From positions 728,244 to 792,243 of the forward strand of contig NZ_LMLR01000001.1 of NCBI RefSeq assembly GCF_001422645.1: a stretch of DNA of 64,000 nucleotides, given 5' to 3'. The notes under the pieces were generated by a model that saw nothing but the letters and a program-made list of their open reading frames with translations, ran no database searches and had not been told where the DNA came from. A program made the position numbers and the translations under genes. Below, one piece after another: positions 9,284 through 17,553 of the stretch (the stretch's first letter is position 1; every line of letters starts with the position of its first letter). The DNA comes from Arthrobacter sp. Leaf69 (GTDB lineage Bacteria; Actinomycetota; Actinomycetes; Actinomycetales; Micrococcaceae).

Positions 9284-11161
9284 TTACAGCGCGCGTGCCT
9301 CCGGGCGTGCCGATTCCCCCGCCGCGGGGGAGCCCGCCGCCGGGTCGTGGAGACCCGCGAGGGCGGCCTGCTGGGCGAAGTCGGGATTGGCGCGGATGAC
9401 TTCCTCGAACGTTCCCTGGGTAATGACGCTGCCGTCCTTCATAAAACAGATCCGGTCGTTGTTCCGGACGGTGGAAAGGCGGTGTGCCACCGAAATGACC
9501 GTGATCTCACCGTGCAGTTCGCTGATCGCGTTCGCAACCGCGGCTTCCGTGGACGTGTCCAGTGCACTGGTGGCCTCGTCGAGCACCAGCACCAGGGGGT
9601 CCATATACAGTGCACGGGCGATGCCCAGGCGCTGACGCTGACCGCCTGACAATGCCAGGCCCCGCTCGCCCACCCGGCCATGGACTCCGCCGGCGCGGGC
9701 ATCGATAGTCTCGAGGAGCTGGGCGCGTTCCAAGGCTGTCCGGACGCGCTCTTCGTCGATGTCGCCGCCCCAGCTCAGGGCCACATTCTGGGCAACGGAG
9801 CCGTCGAAAATCGCCACGTCCTGGGGTACATAGCCCACCCGTTTGCGCCAGTCAGCCAGCACTTCCTCGAGCGGCACGCCGTCGAGCGTCATGCTGCCCT
9901 TCGACGGGGTCAACAAACCGAGGAAGATGTCGATCAGGGTCGATTTGCCGGCTCCGGACTGCCCCACGATTCCCACGGACGAGCCGATGGGCAGACTGAG
10001 ATTGATCTTGGTGACGGCCGGGGTTTCGGCACCCGGGTAGGTGAACTCAACATCCTTCAGCTCAAGCAGCTTCGGTTCGTTGGTGATCGGAGTCTTACCG
10101 AGTTTCTCGGCGTTCTCCCGCAGTACCGCAGCGTCTTTGATGTCGCGCATCACAGTCTCGGTATAGGGGAGGGTCGACTGGACCAGGGTCAGCTGTCCCT
10201 GGACCGTGGTCAGGGCGGGCACCAGTTTGAAGCCCGCGAGGCCGAAGATAGCCACGGACGACATCGCGGCTTCCATGCCGCCGATCATGAAGCCGACCGC
10301 GCCGATCAGCAAAAAGCCGCCAATCAGGGCCATATCGATGACGAACTTGGGGACCGCGCTCATGAACCGGATATTCGACCGCGACCGGGCGGCCCGTTCA
10401 CGGCTGTGCAGGACGATGTTGCCGACTTCCTGGGCCTTGTCGCGGAGAGTAATCTCCTTGAGGGCAGCGAGCATTTCGGCCACGAGGGTGGACATGCGCA
10501 TCGCAGCATCACGGTTCACCCGTCCGGCCTCATACGACTTCTTGGAGAGCCACAAGTACAGGAACGCGGCGATGATGCCGAGGTAGATGACCGTCACCAG
10601 AGCGGTCTGCCACGACGCGACGACCAGGACGATCAGGACTGATACGAAGGTCAGGGCCTGTGCCGGAAGCGTCACCGCAGGGAAGAGGACGCCCGAGACG
10701 GTGTTCGCGATTCCGACGTCGATCATCCGGACGAGTTCCGTGGTGGAGCGCTTCATCCGTTCCGTCCAGGGGGCGCGGATGTAGCTCTGGAAGAGAATGG
10801 AGCCAATCTCCAGCTCATAGTCGGCGAACTTGCGGGTGGACACCCACTGGAGCCAGATATTCAGCACGGATTTCAGGATCATCACCAGTGCGGATCCGAC
10901 CAGGATCAGCAGGCTGAACTCCTGGGTGACGTCACCGAAGACCGGCAGGGTCATCGTTCCGCCCTTGAGGATCTGATTCAGGACAAGCGCAAAAACGCCC
11001 AATGCTGCCGCGTCGAGGAGCGAAAGAACCGCCGAGAGCACACCAAAGAGCAGTAGGAACCGCCTGGCGTTGGCGGGCAAGAGAGGCAGCAGCTCGCGCA
11101 TCGTGCGGCGCAGGTGTTTCAAGGAGTACTCCAAGACGGCGGTGGGAAGAATCCATCCCAT
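9284..11161 (-). CDS. ABC exporter, fused permease and ATPase
   Basis: A 625-residue half-transporter. The N-terminal 340 residues contain six predicted transmembrane helices of an ABC type IV exporter, and the C-terminal domain has Walker A GQSGAGKST, signature LSGGQRQRLGIARAL, Walker B VLVLDEATSALD and the switch His in SVAHRLST. It should act as a homodimer in the inner membrane, and its position suggests it flips a lipid-linked saccharide, as PglK or MsbA do; that role is inferred. I chose the ATG at 11161 (MGWILPTAV). A longer form from 11287 would add 42 unstructured residues and overlap the divergent gene. An internal ATG at 11101 is also possible. Confidence 0.9.
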   Translation of the reverse strand: MGWILPTAVLEYSLKHLRRTMRELLPLLPANARRFLLLFGVLSAVLSLLDAAALGVFALVLNQILKGGTMTLPVFGDVTQEFSLLILVGSALVMILKSVLNIWLQWVSTRKFADYELEIGSILFQSYIRAPWTERMKRSTTELVRMIDVGIANTVSGVLFPAVTLPAQALTFVSVLIVLVVASWQTALVTVIYLGIIAAFLYLWLSKKSYEAGRVNRDAAMRMSTLVAEMLAALKEITLRDKAQEVGNIVLHSRERAARSRSNIRFMSAVPKFVIDMALIGGFLLIGAVGFMIGGMEAAMSSVAIFGLAGFKLVPALTTVQGQLTLVQSTLPYTETVMRDIKDAAVLRENAEKLGKTPITNEPKLLELKDVEFTYPGAETPAVTKINLSLPIGSSVGIVGQSGAGKSTLIDIFLGLLTPSKGSMTLDGVPLEEVLADWRKRVGYVPQDVAIFDGSVAQNVALSWGGDIDEERVRTALERAQLLETIDARAGGVHGRVGERGLALSGGQRQRLGIARALYMDPLVLVLDEATSALDTSTEAAVANAISELHGEITVISVAHRLSTVRNNDRICFMKDGSVITQGTFEEVIRANPDFAQQAALAGLHDPAAGSPAAGESARPEARAL

Positions 11162-11285
11162 ACTACGCGGCGTGCTGCCGCGGCCCCCGTTCCCGTCAGG
11201 GACGGGTGCCGCTGTGAAACAGTGGCGGATCCGCTGCAGGAGGGGCCTGACGGGCCACCCGCGGCCAAATGAGATGATGGACATC

Positions 11286-12254
11286 ATGAGTCAGAAGATC
11301 CGAGTCACCCAACTGTTCGACTGCGCCGACGTCGCGAAAACGCTCGTGGCCGAAGGCCGCAGGCAGGGCCAGCCGTGGAGGCTCATCCAGGGACCATGGA
11401 CGCGCGGCGGGGGCAAGGCCGCCTACTACCGGTTCCGGGCCGAACAGCTTCTGGCGTACCCGGGAACCAGCATGTGGCACGTGAATATGGGCGGGCGTGC
11501 GGTCTGGGCGCGGGGCGCCCTGTCCCGGCCCTATGCGTTGACCCTGCATGGCACCGATATCAGGGAAAACTACTGGCAGGACCAGCACCACCAGGCGATG
11601 AAAGCCGATATCGACGGCGCGGGCCACGTCTGGTACGCCACCCCGGACCTGCGCGAGAAGGCCGAACGTGCCCGGCCGGACGCGGAGTACCTGCCGATCC
11701 CCGTCAACATGGCGGAGCTGCCGGCGTGGGTTCCGGCGCCCCGGCCGCGGGTCATTTTCCCGTCCCGCTGGGACGCCTCCAAGGGAGGGGACACGCTGCT
11801 GCAGGTCGCGGCCGACGTCGTCGCCGCCGTCGGGGGCCCCAACGGGGCGGACATCGTCGGCCTGGATTGGGGCGACCGGGCGGCCGAGGCCGCGGAACTG
11901 GGAGTCAGACTCATTCCCAAGATGCCCAAGCAGCAGTTCTTGCAGGAAATCGCGCAGGCCCATGTGGCGGTGGGGCAGGTGGCCGGCATCCTGGCCACGA
12001 GTGAGCTAGAGGCCATGGGGATCGGCGTTCCGACGATTTTCGCAGACCAAGTGGACGGCTACAGCGCGGATCTGGCCACGATCAGTGTCAGCCGTTCCGA
12101 CGTCGGCCAGGCGGCGCGCGAGGCCTTGGCCGATCCCGTGACGACGTCGCAGAAGCTGCAGGGTCCGGAATATATCCGGGTCCACCACGGAGCCGCGGGC
12201 ATGATCCCGACGCTCGAGGCGGGCTATGCCAAGGTTCTGGGCAGGTCCGCATGA
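11286..12254 (+). CDS. glycosyltransferase, GT4-like
   Basis: A 322-residue GT-B protein paralogous to the gene at 8167. Shared blocks are RPYALTLHGTDIRE, AERARPDAEYLP, the FPSRWDASKG start of the donor domain, and ATSELEAMGIGVPTIF. I start it at 11286 (MSQKIRVTQLFDCADV), where the paralogue's fold also begins; ATGs at 11274 and 11277 would add only three or four residues. No signal or membrane segment is visible. It overlaps the next glycosyltransferase gene by an ATGA junction, so the two are translated together. It probably acts in the same polysaccharide pathway, but the sugar is unknown. Confidence 0.8.
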   Translation: MSQKIRVTQLFDCADVAKTLVAEGRRQGQPWRLIQGPWTRGGGKAAYYRFRAEQLLAYPGTSMWHVNMGGRAVWARGALSRPYALTLHGTDIRENYWQDQHHQAMKADIDGAGHVWYATPDLREKAERARPDAEYLPIPVNMAELPAWVPAPRPRVIFPSRWDASKGGDTLLQVAADVVAAVGGPNGADIVGLDWGDRAAEAAELGVRLIPKMPKQQFLQEIAQAHVAVGQVAGILATSELEAMGIGVPTIFADQVDGYSADLATISVSRSDVGQAAREALADPVTTSQKLQGPEYIRVHHGAAGMIPTLEAGYAKVLGRSA

Positions 12255-13588
12255 GCAAGCCGCACCTGCTGTACATCGCATTCGCGTTTCCGCCGAGCAC
12301 CGCCTCGTCCGTCTACCGCTGCACGGCGGTGGCCAATGCCTTCGCCGAGGATGGCTGGGACGTCACGGTGCTGACCCTGGACAGCAACATCTGGTCCGAA
12401 ATTTCCGGAGTTGACCAGAAACTGGCCGACTCGGTGGATCCCCGGATCCGCATTGTCCAGGTGGACGACGGCGGATCGGAGGAGCCTGCCCGCGGCGACC
12501 TTCGCCGGTTCTCCCGGCTGCGGATTGAAGCGCCCTACGTCTGGAAGGAAGTCATGCGGCGCCGCGGGCGGAGGGACTTCCCGGAAGACTTCCATGGCGC
12601 GTGGTTGGCCCCCGCCAGCAAGGCCGCGCGGGAAGTCCACGCCGACAAACCGGTCGATCTCGTGATGGCGTCGGCGAGCCCTTACGTGGCGTTCGGGGTC
12701 GCGCGTTGCCTGGAGGGGGTCCCCTACATCATGGATTACCGCGATGCCTGGGCCTTCAACACCATCACGGGGGCGGAAGACTTCGACACAGGGAGCGAGC
12801 GCGGAAAACTGGAAGCGCAGTTCCTGGCCGAGGCCGCCGGTTCGTGGTTCGTCAACGACCAGATCAGGGATGAATACGCCTCCAGGTACCCCGAATCCGC
12901 AGCGACAATGCTGGTGGTGCCCAACGGCTTCGACCCACAGCCGGGACACGCCGCGCCCGGAATCCGGCGGACCCAACACCCGCGCTTCGGGTATTTGGGA
13001 ACCCTGCAGTACGTCAACATGCCGATGGCCGAGTTCCTGCAGGGGTGGGGCATAGCATTTCCTGGTCCCGATTCCAAGGCCGAGGCGGTGTTCCGTGGCA
13101 AGCTCAGTGCCTCGGGAGCGGCTGGCGCCGAGGTCCTTGAGACCTTCGGGTCCGCGTCGCGGAACGGCTTGACGTACGAGGGGCCGATTTCGAAGCGCGA
13201 CGTAGCCCGCTTCTACGGCTCGGTAGACGCGCTCCTGTTGTTGCTGTCCACCGGAAAGTTTGTGACCGGAGGCAAGACCGCCGAGTACCTGGCGACCGGG
13301 CTGCCGATCGTCTCGGTACACGATCTGGGCAATGCCGCCACGGAGCTGCTCCGCGACTATCCGTTGTGGTTTCCGGCCAAGGACCTCTCTCCGGGGAGCA
13401 TTGCCTCAGCCCTGCAGGAATGTGCCGACGCGCTGGCTCATCCGGACAGCGCCGTGTGGGATGCCGCCTGGGAATACGGCCAGAAGTTTGCCCGCAGCGC
13501 CATCTTGGCACCCGTCATTTCGGATCTGCGCGACCTCGTGGGCCACCCGGTCCAGAGGCCGCTGGCGGAAGAAAAGAGTAACCCCTAG
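12251..13588 (+). CDS. glycosyltransferase, GT4-like
   Basis: A 445-residue GT-B protein beginning KPHLLYIAFAFPPSTASSVY, the Rossmann strand and acceptor loop common in enzymes that modify lipid-linked glycans. A mid-protein VVPNGFDPQPG marks the inter-domain junction, and GGKTAEYLATGLPIVS (about residues 337-352) is the donor-binding segment with a Glu at the expected position. It lacks membrane helices. The start overlaps the upstream gene (ATGA), and only 2 nt separate its stop from the next ATG. Together with the two following genes it forms a plus-strand operon. Substrate unknown. Confidence 0.82.
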   Translation: MSKPHLLYIAFAFPPSTASSVYRCTAVANAFAEDGWDVTVLTLDSNIWSEISGVDQKLADSVDPRIRIVQVDDGGSEEPARGDLRRFSRLRIEAPYVWKEVMRRRGRRDFPEDFHGAWLAPASKAAREVHADKPVDLVMASASPYVAFGVARCLEGVPYIMDYRDAWAFNTITGAEDFDTGSERGKLEAQFLAEAAGSWFVNDQIRDEYASRYPESAATMLVVPNGFDPQPGHAAPGIRRTQHPRFGYLGTLQYVNMPMAEFLQGWGIAFPGPDSKAEAVFRGKLSASGAAGAEVLETFGSASRNGLTYEGPISKRDVARFYGSVDALLLLLSTGKFVTGGKTAEYLATGLPIVSVHDLGNAATELLRDYPLWFPAKDLSPGSIASALQECADALAHPDSAVWDAAWEYGQKFARSAILAPVISDLRDLVGHPVQRPLAEEKSNP

Positions 13589-13590
13589 CC

Positions 13591-14085
13591 ATGAAACCAA
13601 CCGGAAATCTCCGCCTGGGCATCGTTGTAGGCCGCAGCTCGCACCCTCAGGCCACGCTGGACAACCTCTGGAGCCGTGCCCTGGAGTCCGTTGAACCAGC
13701 GGACCGTCAGCTGAGCGTCACCGCCGCCTACGTTGCCGGCGCCGGTCCGGCCTTGGTGCCGTCCGCCCCCGGACTGGAACTGGTGCCCGTGGTGCCGGCC
13801 GGGCCGGGACGTCTCGCGGCAGTCCTCGATGCCCTGTCCCGCAAAGGTGGTCCGCTCGGGATCGCGGGGAGGCTGGCAAGGGACAACTGGGAATCCCGTC
13901 AGCTGGCCAAGGCCATAGCGCGCAGCGCCGGGCTGCAGACGGCGCTGCTCGGAGCCGATGTGGTCGTCGCCGCCGACGTCGCCGCCAACCGGGCCGTCTG
14001 GCAGCTCAGGCGCCGCACGGCCGCCCCGCTCGTACACGGCCCGATTGCCATGATGCACGCCCTGCGCCGGATAGCGGAACGCTGA
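13591..14085 (+). CDS. hypothetical protein, possible glycosyltransferase remnant or accessory
   Basis: A 164-residue protein I do not recognise. It has an alpha/beta pattern: a first strand LRLGIVVGRSSHPQATLDNL, then ELVPVVPAGPGRLAAVLDAL, a conserved-looking LARDNWESRQLAKAIARS, and a second strand GADVVVAADVAANRAVWQLR near residue 125. The last pattern resembles the end of a GT4 N-terminal Rossmann domain, but the protein stops where a donor domain would begin. It could be a genuine short family or half of a decayed transferase. It is 2 nt downstream of a glycosyltransferase and its codon usage matches its neighbours, arguing for a real gene. Confidence 0.7.
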   Translation: MKPTGNLRLGIVVGRSSHPQATLDNLWSRALESVEPADRQLSVTAAYVAGAGPALVPSAPGLELVPVVPAGPGRLAAVLDALSRKGGPLGIAGRLARDNWESRQLAKAIARSAGLQTALLGADVVVAADVAANRAVWQLRRRTAAPLVHGPIAMMHALRRIAER

Positions 14086-14126
14086 GCCGCCCCAGTCAAA
14101 CGTGCCGTCTGTGGAATACTTGATGG

Positions 14127-14792
14127 GTGAGTCGCACTTGGATAGTCATACCTATGTACAACGAGGCCTCCGTCGTTGGCGGGGTGATCGACGGACTCCG
14201 GAAGGAATTTCCGCACGTCGTGTGCGTCGATGACGGAAGCAGCGACGGTTCGCAGGAAGTGGCCAGGCAGGCCGGCGCGGTAGTTGTCCAACACCCGGTC
14301 AACCTGGGCCAGGGCGCTGCGCTCCAGACAGGGTTCGAGTATGCGCTGCAGGATCCCGAACTCGACTGCATCGTAACGTTCGACGCCGACGGGCAGCACC
14401 GGGTTGAGGACGCCAAGGCCATGGCCGACCGCGTGCGGACCGGCGAAGCCGACCTCGTACTCGGCTCACGGTTCCTCGACGGCCGCACGAAACTTTCCCC
14501 GGCGAAGCGGCTGGTGCTGCGGACCGCTGCGGTCCAGTCCCGCATGGCCACCGGAATGGCGCTTACTGACGCGCACAACGGGCTGCGCGCCATCGGGCCC
14601 GATGTGGCCCGCAAGATCCACCTCACCCAGAACAGGATGGCGCACGCCTCCGAGTTGATCCACCAGGTGTCCGAGATCAGCCCTCGGTGGGTGGAACACC
14701 CCGTTGAGATCATCTACACCGATTACTCAAAGGCAAAAGGCCAGTCCTTGCTGAACTCCGTCAACATCATCGCTGACCTCCTGTTTAGGTGA
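14127..14792 (+). CDS. DPM1-like family 2 glycosyltransferase
   Basis: A 221-residue soluble GT-A enzyme of the dolichyl/polyprenyl-phosphate sugar synthase type. Key elements are TWIVIPMYNEASVVGGVI (nucleotide-binding strand), CVDDGSSDGS, the metal-binding FDADGQHRVED, and VLGSRFLDG. Enzymes of this class move a sugar from UDP- or GDP-sugar to a polyprenyl phosphate. It lacks the C-terminal helices of the anchored versions, and the next gene encodes a small DUF2304 membrane protein, a frequent partner. It starts at GTG 14127 just after a weak AATACTTG box; no SD is visible. Only 4 nt separate it from the DUF2304 gene. Confidence 0.88.
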   Translation: MSRTWIVIPMYNEASVVGGVIDGLRKEFPHVVCVDDGSSDGSQEVARQAGAVVVQHPVNLGQGAALQTGFEYALQDPELDCIVTFDADGQHRVEDAKAMADRVRTGEADLVLGSRFLDGRTKLSPAKRLVLRTAAVQSRMATGMALTDAHNGLRAIGPDVARKIHLTQNRMAHASELIHQVSEISPRWVEHPVEIIYTDYSKAKGQSLLNSVNIIADLLFR

Positions 14793-14796
14793 GAAA

Positions 14797-15195
14797 TTGC
14801 AAATCATCGTCCAAATAGTTCTCGTCCTTGCCGTCATCGTCGTCTCCCTGGCGCTTATGCGGGGCGGTTCAAATGCCCGGCACCTGGCTATCCGCCGGAT
14901 CATGCTGGTGATTTTCGCGGTTGTGGCCGCCCTGTCGATTTTCTTTCCGGAGCTACTCACCATGCTCGCCCGGTCCCTCGGAATCGGCCGCGGAACCGAT
15001 CTGGTCCTTTACGGACTCGTCGTCAGCTTCATGGTCTTTATGGCCACGACCTACCAGCGCTTCCGGCACATGGAGACAACGCTGACGCAGCTTTCCCGGC
15101 GGATCGCTATCGACGAGACCCCGCGTCCCTGGCTCAAGGATGCGCCGGCGACGCCGTCGACCGTGTTCTCGGAACGAGTGCAGGAAACTGAATGA
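14797..15195 (+). CDS. DUF2304 domain membrane protein
   Basis: A 132-residue protein with three predicted transmembrane helices: QIIVQIVLVLAVIVVSLAL at the start, MLVIFAVVAALSIFF, and VLYGLVVSFMVFMATT. A charged cytosolic tail contains RFRHMETTLTQLSRRIA. This is the standard DUF2304 layout. DUF2304 genes are repeatedly found next to DPM1-like transferases, and the protein is thought to anchor or assist them at the membrane; here it follows such a gene by 4 nt and overlaps the acyltransferase gene by ATGA. The start is TTG at 14797. Confidence 0.85.
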   Translation: MQIIVQIVLVLAVIVVSLALMRGGSNARHLAIRRIMLVIFAVVAALSIFFPELLTMLARSLGIGRGTDLVLYGLVVSFMVFMATTYQRFRHMETTLTQLSRRIAIDETPRPWLKDAPATPSTVFSERVQETE

Positions 15196-16283
15196 CGGAC
15201 CTCGGGACGCGTTCGGACAAACAAGAGGCCATCGCCGCCTCGCGTGACTACTCCCTCGACATCCTGAGAATTCTGAGCATTTGTGGCGTCGTCGCGATCC
15301 ACCTCTTTGGGTACGTCCTAGGGCACTCCGCGCCCCAGTCACGCAACTGGTGGCTGGCGGCCGGGTTGGACATCCCCTTCATCTGGGTCGTCCCGGTCTT
15401 CGTGATGATCTCCGGCGCCCTCCTGCTGGCGCCCCGGAACACGGCCCTGGAGCCCCGGTCTTTCTACCGGAAACGCGCGGTAAGGCTGCTGCCCGCCCTG
15501 ATCGTGTGGCATTTGGTCTATCTGATCGGCGTCCGGGGGCTCATGCGCGGCGAAGACCTATCGCCGGCCAGGGTGGTCCAGCTGCTCCTCGACGGCTCCG
15601 TCTTCACCCAGCTGTATTTCCTCTGGCTGATTCTCGGCCTTTATGCGGTCGCTCCACTTATCTCGGCTTTCCTGCAGGACGGGGGACCGCGACGTGCCCA
15701 GGCCCTCGCGGCCTTCCTGCTGGCTGCCACGGCGCTGGTGTATATGGTGCCCGGAATTGCCGCGTCACTGGGCTTCGCCCGGCCGATCAGCCTGAACATC
15801 TTCACCCACTGGCTGCCCTACGTCGGCTACTTCGTGGCTGGCCGCGCGCTGCGGGACGTCAGGCTGAGGGGCCGGTCGCTGTTCGTGGCCCTCCTGGCGG
15901 TCGCCGGCCTGGCGGCGCTGTGTCTGTGGCAGTACGGACACCGGGGACAAGCGGGCGTGCTGAACGCGGTGGCGCCCGTCAGCTACGTCTCGCTGACCGT
16001 GATGTTGCTTGCCGTGGCCGTGTTTCTGTCCGCCACGTCCAGCTTCAGCCGGCTCACGCCGGGACGGGTGACCGGGCGGATGCTGATCACCCTCTCCAGC
16101 GCTTCCTTTGGAGTGTTCCTGGTCCATCTGCTGATCTTCGAGATCATCAGGCTGAACGTGCCCGCAGTCTACGACGGAAGGTCGATCGTGGCGGGCTTCG
16201 CCAGCTACGCGGTGACGCTGGCCTTGAGCTTCGCCGTAGCCGTCCTTGCCTCCCGCATTCGCTTCGTGCGGAGTATTTTCTAG
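15192..16283 (+). CDS. acyltransferase family 3 membrane protein
   Basis: A 363-residue integral membrane protein with about ten predicted helices. The N-terminal DILRILSICGVVAIHLFGY carries the Arg and catalytic-type His spacing of the acyltransferase-3 (OafA/NodX) family. Other landmarks are SRNWWLAAGLDIPFIWVVPVF, FYRKRAVRLLPALIVWH and, near the C terminus, SFGVFLVHLLIFEI. Such proteins transfer acetyl or other acyl groups onto sugars across the membrane. It is the last gene of a tight plus-strand run (ATGA overlap with the DUF2304 gene), so it probably O-acylates the polymer made by this cluster. Confidence 0.9.
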   Translation: MTDLGTRSDKQEAIAASRDYSLDILRILSICGVVAIHLFGYVLGHSAPQSRNWWLAAGLDIPFIWVVPVFVMISGALLLAPRNTALEPRSFYRKRAVRLLPALIVWHLVYLIGVRGLMRGEDLSPARVVQLLLDGSVFTQLYFLWLILGLYAVAPLISAFLQDGGPRRAQALAAFLLAATALVYMVPGIAASLGFARPISLNIFTHWLPYVGYFVAGRALRDVRLRGRSLFVALLAVAGLAALCLWQYGHRGQAGVLNAVAPVSYVSLTVMLLAVAVFLSATSSFSRLTPGRVTGRMLITLSSASFGVFLVHLLIFEIIRLNVPAVYDGRSIVAGFASYAVTLALSFAVAVLASRIRFVRSIF

Positions 16284-16362
16284 CCGCAGGCTTCGGCGCC
16301 CCGGTGCTCGTGAGGAGCGGCCGGACGTGAGGGGCGGCCTCCCGGTCTGGAATGATGGAGGC

Positions 16363-17508
16363 ATGACAGCCTTGCCCCGACTTCTCATCATTTCGTTCTC
16401 ACCGATCCGGTCTGACCCCCGCGTGCTCAAGCAGGTGGCGCTCTTCCGCGGGAAGTACCACCTCATCACGTGCGGCTACGGTGCTGCACCGGAAGGCGCC
16501 GACGAACATTTTGCGTTGTCGGCGGATGCGGTCGGGTGGCCCTCGGACAGGATCGGACTGCTCGGGCGCCTGTACCGGCGCGCCTACGAAAAGATGTCCG
16601 CGGTCCAGCAGGCGCGGCAGCTGCTCGCGGGACTGTCCGTCGACGTCGTGCTCGCCAACGACCTGAACACGCTGCCGGTGGCGGTGGACCTGAAGCCGAA
16701 GTACGGGGTGCATTCCGACCTCCACGAGTTTGCGCCGAAGGAAAAGGACGACGACCTCAAGTGGCGCCTGTTCGTGGCACCGTTCATGCGGTGGCTTTGC
16801 CGAACCTACCTGCCCCAGGCCCGCTCGCTCACCACCGTGGCTCCCGGCATCGCGGCGCAGTACACCTCAGATTTTGGAGTTGCGGCGCAGGTGGTCACTA
16901 ATGCGGCTCCCTTCGCGGCGGGAACCCCGAAGCCTGTCGGTGAGACGATCCGGCTGATCCACAGCGCCGCGGGCCAGCGTTACCGGAAACTGGAAAACCT
17001 TATCGAGGCGATGCGCAGCGCGCCGCCGGGCGTTGAACTGGACATGATCGTGATGCCCAACGAGCCGGCCTACGTCGCCGAATTGAAGCAGGCGGCGGCT
17101 GACGTCCCTGCGGTGCGTTTCCGCGAACCGGTGCCGTACGCCGAACTGGTCAAGACCCTGAGCGGCTACGACGTCTCGCTGGTGTTCCTCCCGCCGACCA
17201 ACTTCAATATGGAGAACGCCCTGCCCAACAAGTTCTTTGAGGCGGTGCAAGCCCGGCTGGGCGTGGTGGTGGGACCCTCGCCTTCGATGGTGGAAATCGT
17301 CAAGGAATACGGCTTCGGTACCGTCACCCCGGACTTCTCACCGTCCGCGCTGGCCACGACGATCCAGTCGCTGGACCGCGAGCAGATCATGGAGTGGAAG
17401 CGGGCGGCGGACCGTGCCGCGGGACCGCTGGCGGCGGAGTCGCAGGTGAAAATCTGGGAAGCTGCGATCCGCGACCTGCTGCCTGCCGCGGAGTCCGCGG
17501 CCTCCTGA
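16363..17508 (+). CDS. glycosyltransferase, GT-B type
   Basis: A 381-residue protein. I place the start at ATG 16363, preceded by TGGAGG, where the first strand PRLLIISFSPIRSDPRVLKQV begins; the longer upstream frame is Arg-rich and unsupported. The N-terminal half has VDVVLANDLNTLPVAV and HSDLHEFAPKEKDDDLKWR, features of GT4-like enzymes that use short acceptors. The C-terminal half has LPPTNFNMENALPNKFFEAVQARLGVV, the donor-binding region. The gene lies 79 nt past the acyltransferase gene and ends facing the GH25 gene. It is probably the last glycosyltransferase of the cluster; substrate unknown. Confidence 0.82.
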   Translation: MTALPRLLIISFSPIRSDPRVLKQVALFRGKYHLITCGYGAAPEGADEHFALSADAVGWPSDRIGLLGRLYRRAYEKMSAVQQARQLLAGLSVDVVLANDLNTLPVAVDLKPKYGVHSDLHEFAPKEKDDDLKWRLFVAPFMRWLCRTYLPQARSLTTVAPGIAAQYTSDFGVAAQVVTNAAPFAAGTPKPVGETIRLIHSAAGQRYRKLENLIEAMRSAPPGVELDMIVMPNEPAYVAELKQAAADVPAVRFREPVPYAELVKTLSGYDVSLVFLPPTNFNMENALPNKFFEAVQARLGVVVGPSPSMVEIVKEYGFGTVTPDFSPSALATTIQSLDREQIMEWKRAADRAAGPLAAESQVKIWEAAIRDLLPAAESAAS

Positions 17509-17553
17509 GCCTCGGCTGGTGCCCGGGGCTGGTGCCCGGGCGCCCGTCCCTTG

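Noticed and set aside
17509..17553. Duplicated CTGGTGCCCGGG between convergent genes
   Set aside because: Two copies only and no clean stem with a T-run; too little to call a terminator or element.
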